Shown piece by piece: positions 12,018 through 23,578 of a stretch of 64,000 bases of DNA. Source of the DNA: Alligator mississippiensis (taxonomy: Eukaryota; Chordata; Crocodylia; Alligatoridae); assembly GCF_030867095.1 (NCBI RefSeq), contig NC_081827.1:216755810-216819809 (forward strand). The letters run 5' to 3'. The stretch's first letter is position 1; each line of letters opens with the position of its first letter. Under the pieces are notes generated by a model that saw nothing but the letters and a program-made list of their open reading frames with translations, did no database searches and was not told where the DNA came from. Made by a program: the position numbers and the translations under genes.

Positions 12018-13727
12018 CAGGGTGGGAAATTATTTTGGGTGGAGGGCCACTTACTGAGTTTTGGCAAGCCATCAAGGACCGCATGGGTAGCCCCACCCCT
12101 TGACAGGTGCCCTGCCCCCTGGTCACCATCTTGGGACCAGAAATCCTGCTCCCTAATCCCTGACCTTTGCCACCAGAAGTCCCTCCCCTTGTCCCCCCGA
12201 AGTACACCTTTTAGCAAGGGGGTTTGCCATCTCCAAACCAGCAAAATACTAAATTATATTCTAAAAATCAAACATGTACTACAACATTCATTAATTTCAT
12301 TTCAAAAAAATATTTTTGTCCTGATTTACATGTGTTTGTGTAATAACAGTGATGGTATAATAGCTTAAAATGAAGTCTTATTCTTGTATATTGTGGGAGG
12401 GTATAAGTCGGGGGGGTAGAGGTTTGTGGGTGTGTGGGGTGGTGGGTATAGGTTTGTGCATGTTGGGGGGTTTGTGGGGGATGCATAGATGTGGGAGGTG
12501 TATGTGGGGTGGGAGAGCATGTGGGTGGGTGTGGGGGGCTCTGAACGTGTGGAGGGAGGGTGACTGGGGAGGATTGTGGCATGTGTGGAGGAGGAGGGTT
12601 TGCCCATAGCCCCCCATGGCAGACAGAGCCCTTACCAGCACTGCTCCAAGCCTGGGCTCCACGCTCCTGGCCCCAGGGCACCAGCACTAGCCCCATGCTG
12701 CTGCTTGCAGCCACTTCCCCCGTTTGCCACCGGTGCCCTTCTCCTGCCACTTCCCCATCCCCCTTCCTCCTCTGCACTGCTCTGGCACCATGTCTCAGCT
12801 GCTCCTACAGTCCTGGCACTGCAGCCAGGAACCATGTGGTTTCAAAGAGGCTGGCCAGCAGGCAAGAGGGGGGTGAGGAGCAGGGAAATGGCTGTGGAAG
12901 GTGGGAGGAAGGAGCAGTGAGCAGGTGCATGAAGCACAGCAACAGTTGGGCAGGAGCACAGGACCTGTGCCAGCGCACTGGGGCCAGCACCAGCGAGGCC
13001 CAAGGCGGGGTAGCAGGAGTGTGGGGCCTGGGCCAGCAGGGGCTCTATGGAACCAGGCTGGGCTGCACCAGCATGGAGTGTGGGGAGCCAGCCTAGCTCT
13101 GGAAAGCCCCTGTCTGCCCAAGCCCTGCGCTCCTGCCACCCCGCCCTGGACCCCACTGGCTGTGGCCCCAGTGCATGCAGGCCCCATGTTCCCACCCAGC
13201 TATTGCTGCACACCGCACACAAGCTTGCTGCCCCTTCCCCCCGCCTTCTACTGCCATCCCCCCTTGCTGACTAGCCACTTTGGCAGCACACAGTTCCCAA
13301 CTTCAGCACTGGAACTGCAAGAGCTGACCTAGCCCAGCCTCCCAGCCCTGAAGACTAGGGTGATTGCCTGTGGTCCTCCCCTGTCTCCCTTCCCAGCTCC
13401 CTCTTATCTGTATTTCCCTGGGTGCAAGGAGGCAAAAGCAGCCTACCAGAAGCACCTGGTAGGCAGAGGCTTCTGGCTGGGGCTGGGTGTTGGGGGGCAG
13501 GGGCTGGAGGTAGGGTGGGGCCGGGGGGGGCCAGCTTTGCTGCTCCCGCTGCTTAATCCTGCTGTTGGCTCCCCCTGGGATCTACTGCCCCTGGCTCCTG
13601 TCATTTTTGACAGGCAGTCTGGGGCAGATAAATATTAATTTTCTAAATGTTTTAGGGGCTCCACGGGCCAGATAGAATGGCCTGGTGGGCCAGATCTGGC
13701 CCATGGGCTGCATTTTGCCTGCCCTTG
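12018..13727 (-). mobile_element. hAT-like non-autonomous DNA transposon, 1.7 kb (copy A)
   Basis: Termini CAGGGTGGGAAAT (left) and TTGCCTGCCCTTG (right, reverse complement CAAGGGCAGGCAA) form hAT-type terminal inverted repeats. Flanks CTTTGAAT (12010-12017) and CTCTAAAT (13728-13735) look like a decayed 8-bp duplication (6 of 8 match). The inside is G/T-rich and minisatellite-like at 12395-12600 (TGTGGGGG/GGTGGG units) and GC-rich further on. A second copy lies inverted at 37138-38688. Long open frames inside are low-complexity and not credible genes. No transposase is seen. Confidence 0.8.
13478..13530 (+). repeat. G-rich tract with G-quadruplex potential
   Basis: Repeated runs of three to eight G separated by one to five bases (GGGGCTGGGTGTTGGGGGG, then CAGGGG, AGGGTGGGG and a run of eight G). 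This satisfies the usual G-quadruplex pattern several times over. It lies within the hAT-like element. Confidence 0.75.
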
Positions 13728-13769
13728 CTCTAAATGCTACACAACACTATGTATTTGATTTTCTTCTTT

Positions 13770-13925
13770 GCACCAATGTAGAGCTGGTAGAATACTCCCA
13801 ATTTATGTAAATGGGGGGAGGGCTCTATTGCCTACAGTGGAATTGTGCCAGTTGACCCCAGCTAAGGATTTGTCCCATAGACTTCATTCGCTACACCAGA
13901 TTCATGCCGGTATTAGGTACAAACT
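13770..13925 (+). repeat. ancient SINE-like dispersed repeat
   Basis: Contains GTGCCAGTTGACCCCAGCTA and AGGATTTGTCCCATAGACTTC, similar to a conserved repeat motif (ACACCAGCTGARGATCTG) common in reptile genomes. A shorter relative is at 30950-31005. I cannot name the family with certainty. Confidence 0.4.
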
Positions 13926-13929
13926 CAGC

Positions 13930-16900
13930 TCTCTATATTATAGGTTAATAACAATAAAATATATTCAATTAGGATGATATTAAAATAATAACTATGTGTG
14001 TATCCATGTTTACAATAAATATGAGATAATTTCTTTTGTAAGCTTAAAAAAATCTTGTTTATGAAGCCTACACACTTCTAGAACTGAAGTACTGTCTTCT
14101 TAAATTAGAGCACTAATTTTAAAGGTTGTTTATATATTTTTCTGTGTCAGTATGTCTTGCTTATAATAGCAAGCCCTGGAGCACCATTCATCATAGTTCA
14201 TGGCAGAGCAAACAGCAGCCTCGTAGCAGATGTTCATGTACAGTTTGCATAACTGAAAATAATATAAAAGAGCGTCTAATAAATAAGGCTCTATTAGAGT
14301 ATTTTGCTACAGAACAACATTATTATTGGATTTAACAAGGATTTACAATCTAAAATAACTTATCAACACAGGCCCATGGATTGTTTGTTGTAGTTTAAGA
14401 TTATGCACTTCAGTATGCTAAATAAATATAGAGCTAGAACAACCAGAGAAATATGTTTAAGTCCTGTGACAAACAGAAACCCTTTTAAAGGGCCATGTGT
14501 GTTAATCAATAGTTTTTAAAAGAATTAAACTATGGCCTGAAATTTGCATTGTGGCTTACATGCTTTCATCTCTAAATGAAATACAAATCTGGTATATAAA
14601 ACTACAGCTTGCAGGCCATCAGGGGGAGCTATTGCAAAATTATTTCCAGCAGACCTTGAAATATTTTTCTTCCTTGGCATATAAACAACACTGGCATGAC
14701 AAATCTGCCATGACAATAAGTGGAGCTGAATCATGCAATTTCTCCCACAACTCAGTTTAATTAAAATCTGGATGCTGCTGCTCATTAAGGTGAAAATACC
14801 ATTGTACAAGAAATACCAAATAAGGTATTTCTTGTACAGTTATATGCTAATTATTATCATTTTAAAAATGCAACAAGGAAACATGTTGCTTAGTAATGCA
14901 TTACATTTAGGCTATCTGAAACGGGACATGTGCTAACTAGTGGGGAGGCTTGTTGGTTCTCTCTACTGTTCTTTCTCCCATCTGGAGAAGAGAGATTTTA
15001 TTAATTTTGATGCTGCTAAACAGAGAGGAAAATGTTAGCCATTGTATTTTAAAGAATAAGATGCACAACGCAAAAATACAATAGTTGATGTAATGTAGAA
15101 ACCTGTTTTACTTCATTGCAAACGAATGGACAATATATATTGTACAATATATAATAAAAATACAGCAGAATACAAGTGCCACTAATAAACCAAAAAAACC
15201 CTAATGTTAAGACTTAAAAATGCTCATTTTGTAATATATACACTGCAGTAATAAGCCACAATAAATACATCAATTTCCATATCATTCATAATAAATACTG
15301 AAAATATAAATACAGAAGAATACAGTTAATTTGAATAAATTATTACAACATAAGGTCCAGGTTAAGTTCGGTTGATTATTGTAGCTTATATTACCCTTTG
15401 GCATCTTTGATGTTACAACTTATAAAACAAAGGAAATCTAGGAAATGTGTAATTCACAATGTTCTAATGTAAAATGATGTTCATGTCATTAGCTTTTAAG
15501 ATGAACTTTCTTTCCATTCACATTCTTACAAACAAACAGTTTGAAAGCAACAGTCCAATAAAAAAAAGCTGCTTTACTTCTGAGACCTCCATAACGTTAG
15601 CATGTAAGTCCAGTTACTTATCATAGAAGATAAAATGTGTTAATTACTTGGCGATAGAACTATTTTAAAAAAATTGCCAGTGTTAGTAGAAATTATACAG
15701 ACTTTAAGCAAACTACTGTAAGCATACTGTGACAATGCTATTCCCATTGGATAGACCATACTTTAAATTTGAATGGATATCCATGTGAAAGACAATTATC
15801 ACACATGCTTTTGAATCTATGATTTAACACACTATGTACTTCACTAACTTACTGTCTTTCCATCATCAATTGTGAATTCATAGAATTTCAGAAGCACCTT
15901 TAATATTCTTATACATACTTTGTTGAACCTTTTAAAGAATGTGACAAAGGTAGACTATATAAATTCTATATAGTTGATATTTGTTAAAAAACCAAAGGTA
16001 TTTTTAACATGAAAAATGTCTTTGTAATAAATGTGGAATGACTTTTCATACAAAATTGATACACTCTCTTAGTTTTAGGTGTAACCATATCAAAATAACA
16101 AAGTGCCATGTTCTATGTTAACAGGTATTAACCAGTACATCTGTAGTAATTTTATTTTCAAAAGGTTATTACACCAGAAATGCAATTTAAATTAAAAAAG
16201 CAGATCAACTTTACTAAGACACTATTACAGGCTGAGGCTGTTAGGAACAGATTTGTAATCTACAGATTTTGACTATTTCTGCACTGTTAAATGTCTAGCG
16301 CTTATTTTACATCAAACACTTTTAAAACATGTTTCACAAACTACACTTCAGACATTTCCATAGAAGTGCCTACAATCAGTCAATTAAAAGAAGGGCCCAG
16401 TTATTAAACAATGTTTACATGGACATTAGATATCTTTTGCAGAACTAGCTGGGTGATGGTTTTGTGCGTAACATTTTGGAAATACAAATAGCTGCAGCGC
16501 AGGTTCACATAACAGTATGACTTCTGTTTTTAAGAGAAGCTGCTACTAGTGTACACAACAATATAACCCTGTTGGGAAGCTGAAAACTGTTCAGCCTGCA
16601 TATCAGAAACTACCTGGTGGATGTGATTTCACAGGAAACGCAAACGTACCAGAAAAAAACCGACTTTCATTCACAATCTGAAACAGATCCAAGTCAGTAA
16701 AAAATTAAGACATAGAATTCTAAGGGAATTAGGAGCCCAACTAGCATGGACTTTGAAAATCTCAACCTAAGTCAGTGCCCTGGCATTCTTTTTCCTCCTA
16801 GCTCTTAGGGTTTGTTAATATCTGAAAATTATGTCATGTTAAAACATGACTCTGACGAACTATGTCCGCTAAAATGCTGTTGAATATGACTGCAGTCCAA

Positions 16901-18277
16901 GAGGCAAGGTATGTTTAACATTGTATTCTCTGGCTATAGGCACCCTGGTTCCAGTAGTGTTTAACCACAGACTTCTAGCATGATGTTAAATGCAATTTTT
17001 TCTTATCTTCACTGATTGCCTAGTTTGGTTAATGTTAACTAACACAACCCATGTCATATTCTAATATGAGTTAGTTTCCAGAGAAGAAGGCTTACAATAC
17101 TTGCTGTTGGCCTTTCCTTAGCTGTTTATATGGCCATTAGATATCTTTTTTTATTTATACCATTTATAATTTTGCTATTGGGAGGATAAGCATCTCCCTC
17201 TCCCCGTGAAAAAAATAGAAAAGAAGAAACTGTAAAGATGTGTTATCTAGGTACATGGTTAAAATTGGAACCATATTTATCATTTTATTTTCCATTATTC
17301 CTTCAGGCAGTACAAAAAACTGTTCAGGCCTTCTTGGGCTGCTGAAGGCAGAAGAGAAAGGTTGAGAACACATTAAACATACAGCAACCTTTTTTCTTTT
17401 TCTTTTTTGGTGACCTGTTTCCTCCAAGACACAGCCAAAGCATCTGTTAAATACTCTGCATTATGAAGAGTCTGACAGACTCTGTCATTGCTAATGCTTA
17501 AGTGAAAAATGATTAAGCAAAGAACTAATAAATTTACCTTATCATCATCTCTGGAGCTGCTCCACAGCCACCATGGGTTCTTGATGTGCCTCTGTACTCC
17601 TGGGAAGACACCACCTGGGTCCTCCATGTTCTAGGAGTCAATACCCTTTTTCAGTCATCCCACTTCATAAAAACACATCTACTTTTAAACCCAAGGCTTC
17701 TCTACTTTATAAGACTGGATTCTCAGTTACCGACATCAACAATCTGGAATAATAAAACTGAGATTATAGTCCATTTAAATGAACAAATCCTACACACTTT
17801 TACACTTCTCTGCAGGAATGATTTCCTGCTTTCTCTTATTTTGGATGTTTACCCCATGTTTAGGTTATGGCATATTGAGGAGTAGAAGAGCTAGTCCTGT
17901 CACTGACTGGGCAGCCACTATTGATTTATCTCACATTTATGTCACAAGAGGTGACATACATCTCTTTGTCCCTCTCCCGACTGCCAAAATACCTTAGTTT
18001 TTCTCAGGGAACTCCACAGGACTTTGAGAAAAAATACAACCATCCCCTTTCTAATAATCAGAAACCTTATAGACAGGCTGTTTGGATGCCACACTGTGCC
18101 AGTGAAGCTGCTGCCTGAAAAACAGCAGCTGCCCTTGCCTGCCTGCTTGTTGGATGTGGGGATTAGGCAACTGAATATACATCAGTTTGTAGCCATCAGT
18201 TTTTGCACCCATCTCATCCTCGGTTTCTCTTTTTCTGTGACAACTTTATCAAACCAGGAGTATTTATTTCCTTTTAT
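13930..18277. other. AT-rich, repeat-poor stretch without recognised gene
   Basis: Apart from the hairpin at 14.8 kb I recognise no transposon and no credible coding frame in more than 4 kb, unlike the repeat-dense flanks. The sequence could be conserved non-coding DNA or the far 3' UTR of CSRNP3 (minus strand), which would need an 11-kb UTR. Both are inference. Confidence 0.4.
14803..14838. repeat. perfect hairpin, 15-bp arms with 6-nt loop
   Basis: TGTACAAGAAATACC, loop AAATAA, then GGTATTTCTTGTACA. The arms are exact reverse complements. It sits in AT-rich sequence with no recognised transposon. It is short for a microRNA precursor, and no extended pairing beyond the arms is obvious. Confidence 0.85.
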
Positions 18278-18517
18278 CCCTACAGTGGGTGCGTCAACAT
18301 GAGACGCTAAGTGCGCAGTAGCCTAATAACCCTGCGCAGTAGCATGCCAGGCAAAACCCTTGCTAATATGCTATTGTGCAGTAATATTAAGCTACTGCAC
18401 CGTTAACATCCAAAAACCCCATGCGCCGGTGCTACTGTGCAGTAGTGCAAGTTACTGTGCATTGATTTAGTACTTGGTTACCCCGCATTAATGGATGCGT
18501 AGATGCACCCAGTAGGG
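18278..18517. mobile_element. MITE, 240 bp, with CCCTAC..GGGTGCRTC termini
   Basis: Left terminus CCCTACAGTGGGTGCGTCAA and right terminus ATGCGTAGATGCACCCAGTAG then GG are inverted repeats of about 16-18 bp with mismatches. The interior carries repeats of TGCGCAGTAGC / TACTGTGCAGTAG. No coding capacity, and no clear target duplication. Confidence 0.65.
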
Positions 18518-20330
18518 CTTAAATGGAGCATTGAGGGGAGGGAAAGACAGGACGGGGGTGAAGAGGGTGTTATTCAGTCCCTGTTCTGCTAGCCCAGTCA
18601 CGTCTTAGTACCGGAGAATGTATTCCCATAGCAAAACAAAGCATGGCACTAGCACTGCCCTATCACAAGCATATCATCTCATCCTTAATGGAAAACCACA
18701 TTTCAAAGAAAATTTTTCTCAGAGAATAAGCTAACAAAAGCAAGGGTTTAGAACACTAAATTTGGTCAACAGGTCTGGAGGTTTATGCAATAAATGTTAC
18801 AGCGTGGGTTATTTGGAAGGCAGGGAACTCAGGCAGCTCTCATGAAAGAGTTGTTTATAGTCCTTCTTCCTTCCCAAGTAACACTAATGCTAATATTGTT
18901 GGGCATTAACGGCAATTAAGTTAAAGGATGCTGTAAAAATCTAGGAAAAACAATACTTGGTGACCCACAAAGAACTTATGACTACCTTCATTGACTCCAA
19001 TTCCCTTACAGTTAAGGAACACTTGTTTCTCACATCACAATTTTCTTGCTTTGAAGTGCACATGTCTTGAAGAAAGAAGAGAATTATTAGTGAGTACCAA
19101 GACAGTAACTACTGAGAACAGCAATACCGAGCAAAGTGCACTGCTCTTGAATTCTGGGAACTTCTTTACAGGTGCAAATCTTGAAATTCCTCATATTGAC
19201 TGTGGAATATGTTGAGGAACTGGGATATTTACTTTTATCTGTTCTATTTTTCTGAAAATAATGGTAGTTTTCTACTACTAATTTAAAAAAAATAGTAATC
19301 AGATTTTATATTTTAGAAATAGATTCTCTAGAATATAGTGTCTCTGAGTTAATGCTATCCTTTTTACTATTAATATTTTATATCAAATGATCTGTAAGCA
19401 CAATAAACTACAGGATCTATTTATTCTTTGGCCCCTCCAGGGGAGCTTCACATTCCTAAGACCTGAGGATTTCTCCATTTTATTGTCCCCATAGTACTCA
19501 GCCTTCCGCCCTGAGCACTGAAACAATTAGAGCAAGAATCAAGTCCAGGTCATTGCACTGTAGAGTACTCCCAATAAACCACCACATCACTTATGCAGCA
19601 TATCCTCTTAAAACACTGTGGTGGGCCAGATTGTCTCTTTTCTTCTTGCTCTGGGCTGAGAGCGCTGCATAGCTGCATTGCTTCAGGAGTCAGTTGTAAC
19701 TTTTGGCCTGGTTCCTCCCTTGTTTCAGGTGTAGAGGAAGAAAGTGGTCCATACAAAGTGATTTGCCTGTCTGCCTGGCTAAGATATGCTAGATGGTGTA
19801 TTGGTGGGGAGAGGCAGCAAGCAGGTGTTTCCCAACCCCCACAATGTCTCACGCCTACCTTGGAAGAAGGAAGCAGTGGCTTAGTGGTGCCTGCTCTCCC
19901 TTCTGCACATATATTGGCAAATGAGGAAGCCATGCGATAGGGTAGGGCAGCCCCTTGACTGCACTGTGAGACTGTGTAGGGCAAGCCATCAATTTGCCTT
20001 CTAATGGAGAAGCAGATATTTACTTACTAAATATTTAGCAGTTTTTTCAGTTCCTGGTTTCAAAATTTACTGTGGGTTTATTATTGCGTGAGGCTTTTAC
20101 TCATGTTTGCTTAGCTCCCGGCAAGAGACTCCTGCTCTTATGCTATGTCAGTGGCAACATGCCTGCTAGACTTCAGCACAGGGGTGTGCTCTGTGCCATC
20201 TAGTCGTGGTAAAAGTTCAGGAGAGTGACTTTATTATCTGCAAAAGAAGAGATGCCTAAAAAAAACAAAATCAAAACAAAACAAAACAAAAATCCCCTGG
20301 AAACATAGTACTACCTAGCAGAGTACCACC
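18518..20330. other. no gene; MIR-like relic near 19400-19600
   Basis: Mostly featureless. At 19525-19590 the sequence AAGTCCAGGTCATTGCACTG followed by ...CCACCACATCA resembles the 3' part of a MIR SINE. A CAAAA repeat lies at about 20262-20290. Confidence 0.4.
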
Positions 20331-20746
20331 TAGGATGGCCATTGGTTCTGTCTTATGCCAGACCGTCCTGTTTTTAAATCCTTTGTCCTTTGCCTGTTTC
20401 TCAATGAAGACTGGTCTGCAAATAAATCCTTTTTCAGTTCATTGGCAGAAATACATGTCAATCACTTGCCCTTGCAATTCTATTAGCTGAGCTTAGAGCT
20501 AAGGCAGTGCACAGCTAGGAGGAGCAGGGTTCCCAGCCAGGGTGGGAGGGAGGTGGCCTTTTTGTGATGGCCCTGCTCTTTTCTGATGGTTGGCTAAAGG
20601 GCTTGGTGGACCTACCCATGAATTAACATTGTTGCTGATTGGCTAAGGGGCAGGGGCCCCACCACCTCACTGCTGATTGGCCAAGGGGGCCCACCCTTCA
20701 CCAAGAGCATGCCCTGTATTCTGGGGATGGGTCAGTGGCCACCCTA
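20331..20746. mobile_element. hAT-type MITE, 416 bp, perfect 8-bp TSD
   Basis: Starts TAGGATGGCCATTG and ends CAGTGGCCACCCTA (reverse complement TAGGGTGGCCACTG). Flanked by identical GTACCACC at 20323-20330 and 20747-20754, the 8-bp duplication expected of hAT. The interior has three spaced copies of a TGCTGATTGGCTAAGGGG-like box (about 20583, 20633, 20672). No transposase. Confidence 0.92.
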
Positions 20747-20764
20747 GTACCACCACCAATTGTG

Positions 20765-20905
20765 CCCTTTTACAGGTAGGGAAACTGAGGCTTAGACAGG
20801 TTAAGTGACCCAAATCACAGAGCAAGCCAATGTCAAAGCTAGGGACAGAAGCCAGGTGTTCGAAGTCTGAGTCAAGAGCATAAGCCATTAGTGCCTAATA
20901 CAGAA
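20765..20905 (+). repeat. MIR SINE
   Basis: TTTTACAGGTAGGGAAACTG then AGGCTTAGACAGGTTAAGTG, then CACAGAGCAAGCCAATGTCA, is the classic MIR core in forward orientation. It ends near TGTTCGAAGTCTGAG. MIR is an ancient SINE shared by amniotes. Confidence 0.88.
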
Positions 20906-22544
20906 AAACGCTTAAGCATTAAAACCCATAACAAATTCTCCATTTTGCTTACATTTACCTGTACTAAATGGATCTGGTTTATAGCAAATTCTCCTCCTAG
21001 GTAGGTGGTGAGTGTTTTGTTAAAGAGGTTTTTTTTCAAGCCTTTTGGTGATGCATGTCACAATTGAGTATTCAGTACCAAATCTAGTAGTATGCCAGTG
21101 AGTAACAAAACTAGAAATACTGGATACATAAATATTAAATTATTGTAAAATTAGTTCAAATGACATTATAACTTTGATCAGTGGGAATACTGAATATAAT
21201 ACATTACCAGTAAAAGCAGATTTCTGTGCAATAATGCAAACAGTCTCTACAGAGATGATTTTTTAGCTGATCACGGATGAAAAGTTGGGTTACTTAACCA
21301 AGATTAATGCAGAAAGAAAATGGTGTTGCCCCAAGATGGGATAAATTAACAAATAATTAGTAATTTAGTTTTAAAAGCCAGTCTTTTGCAAAAGTATGTT
21401 TTAAATTATTAACTGTCCTGCTCTGGGTAGCATACAATCAGAAATTCTCTATGAAAAACAAATGACAAATGATCAAACTGCTGCATTTTCTGTTGGCTAG
21501 TTCTTTTTTCTAATGTTCTAGTGGGCATGAGCTATATCTTTATGCAATTACCACAATTTTTTAATGGAGAAGTGCTATTTGCACACCTAACATTAGCTAA
21601 AGCCTCATATGTGAGCTTTAAGGACATGTCTTCCAAGAGAGGCAAACTTTATTTCCTTAGGGAAAAAATGTAGAGTCAATTCTATGCACTGTTTTCAGTA
21701 CGCAAACTGTATGGTGTTCTAGTAGAAGAAAATGGTGTAGGGTTGCATATGTAGAAAAATACTGGAACACGTGGATACTAGGGACACATTTCCAATAAAA
21801 ATATTTTTTACCAACTTATTAACTGACTTTCAAAATGATCTGTTTTTTTTGTTTTGTTTTGTTTCATTTATCAATGACTGTTATTAGGCACCAACAAGTA
21901 TCTTCTAGATGTGAAGCTGGTATAGTTTTTCTTAGCACATACAAGGTCTGGATAGCGATCTTTAAAAGAATTTTTTTTCAATATATGACATGCTACATCT
22001 GTACAGAAGAAATACACTGCTATTTGTTATTTAACAACATAACCTTTTTAGCACACAGAAATAAGTTTCACAAAAGTTAAAGTACTGGCTAGCTTTGCAC
22101 AGGAAATAACCCACTTAGGTACGTAAGCAGTAGGATACTGTTTTTCCCCATACACATTAGAAGAGGTGGGCCACAAGAAGATGGAAAAGCATTCAATCTC
22201 AGAGATTCCCAAACTAGTAGCCAGTTTTTCTAAAACCAGTGGCATCATTGCTTCCAAATGAAACATGAAAGGATCACAAAATGGAAGTTAGCATTACACA
22301 CTTCCAACTTCTAAAGCCTCATCTAAACTACAAAGCATATGAGCATATATATATGTTGGGTTGGACTGTGCTTTTTTTCCTCCCTGACTGACACATCTAT
22401 ACCCCCAAAGCCCTAGTGCAGACAGTTATAATTTTTCTGTTAGAGAAGCAATTAAAGCTATTTTGAGAAAGTAGTTCTTTTGCCAGTAACAACTCTGACT
22501 CCATTATGGGGGTTGTTGGTCTTTTTCTACCTGTATTATAGTGT

Positions 22545-22765
22545 TGAAGTGATGTTGGGCCCATGATGGTTCAGGAAGTATGTGAGAGGCACGGATTTTC
22601 ATCAGTGACATCTTTTATTGGACCAACTGCATGGTTGGGATAGATATAGATGAGCTTTCCAAGAAGCATGGATTGTAATCCAAACCTGTCTACATCTATC
22701 TCAACCATGCAGTTGGTTCACTAAAAGATGTATCACCCACAAAAATCCCTACCTGTGTACTATAA
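22545..22765. mobile_element. foldback dispersed repeat (TCTTTTATTGGACCAACTGCA), copy 1
   Basis: Arms ATCTTTTATTGGACCAACTG ... GGTTGGGATAGATATAGATG and CATCTATCTCAACCATGCAG ... TTGGTTCACTAAAAGAT are inverted repeats around a short centre. A second copy is at 42810-43045. No coding capacity. A widespread reptile repeat has this TTTTATTGGACCAACT signature, but I cannot give a firm family name. Confidence 0.7.
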
Positions 22766-23194
22766 GTTAGACCATAGAATCTTTCCAGGTGTAGGCAAGG
22801 CTTTGACCTTATGCTATGCTTTGAGCAAGAAACATGCAAATCTGAGGAATGAACATGATAGTGAAACCTGAGATCACATCTAGGCCAAGAAACAATAGAT
22901 TTGAGAAAGAATGACCAAAAATAGGACTGTGTTGCTATACAGCCTGGTCAGGTATATTCAGAGGAAATTAAAACACCCTCACTATCTTTATACCAGACAC
23001 TGACTCCGAGTAACTGGCTCTACCTTCAACTGGAGAAAATACTATAGCAAACATTGTACAGAAGTGCTTTCTTCTTTCCCTCTTCTTTTTAGGTTGCTTA
23101 TCATCTTAGGCAGTATGCTTCTGAGGGAAGGAAATGTGTTTACTTCTAGTATAGCAGCAGGAGGAAACATAAGAACAGTGATGCTTGTGGTTTT

Positions 23195-23578
23195 GGCTTT
23201 CCAGGCCAGATGAACGGGATGGGCCAGATGGGCTGGACTGGGACCTGTGCCTCCCATACATACTGAGATTGTCCCCGCACTGCCCCTGTGTGCTGGGTTC
23301 AGGCTTTGGGACCCTGTGCTACCTCCTCCCAGCTGGGACACATCTCTGAGGGTCCCATATCACTTCCATCCGGCTGGGATCCGGCTCTGGGGGCCCTGCA
23401 CTGCCTTCACTCGGCCCCCATTCACTGTGATCAGGCCCAGTGCTGCCCTCTTTGCCTGATCTAGCAAGCAGGGCTGCAGCCCTGTGAGGGTCCCCACAGA
23501 TCCATGGGGAGCCCCACAGGATGGGTGACATGGTGCCAGAGGTTGGATCTGGACCACAGGCCAAAAGTTGAGCACTCC
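23195..23578 (+). mobile_element. 5'-truncated hAT-like element
   Basis: The right end CAGGCCAAAAGTTGAGCAC followed by TCCC matches the right terminus of the hAT-like MITE at 39882-40179 (GGGCCAAAAGCTTAAGCAC). The GC-rich body (GGGCCAGATGGGCTGG, GATTGTCCCCGCACTGCCCC) is unlike the AT-rich surroundings. No left terminus is found, so it is probably truncated. Confidence 0.5.

Noticed and set aside
12268..13332. Several overlapping long open frames on both strands (up to 178 codons)
   Set aside because: They lie inside the hAT-like element in G/C-rich low-complexity DNA, overlap in many frames, and encode Pro/Gly/Ala-biased peptides without domains.
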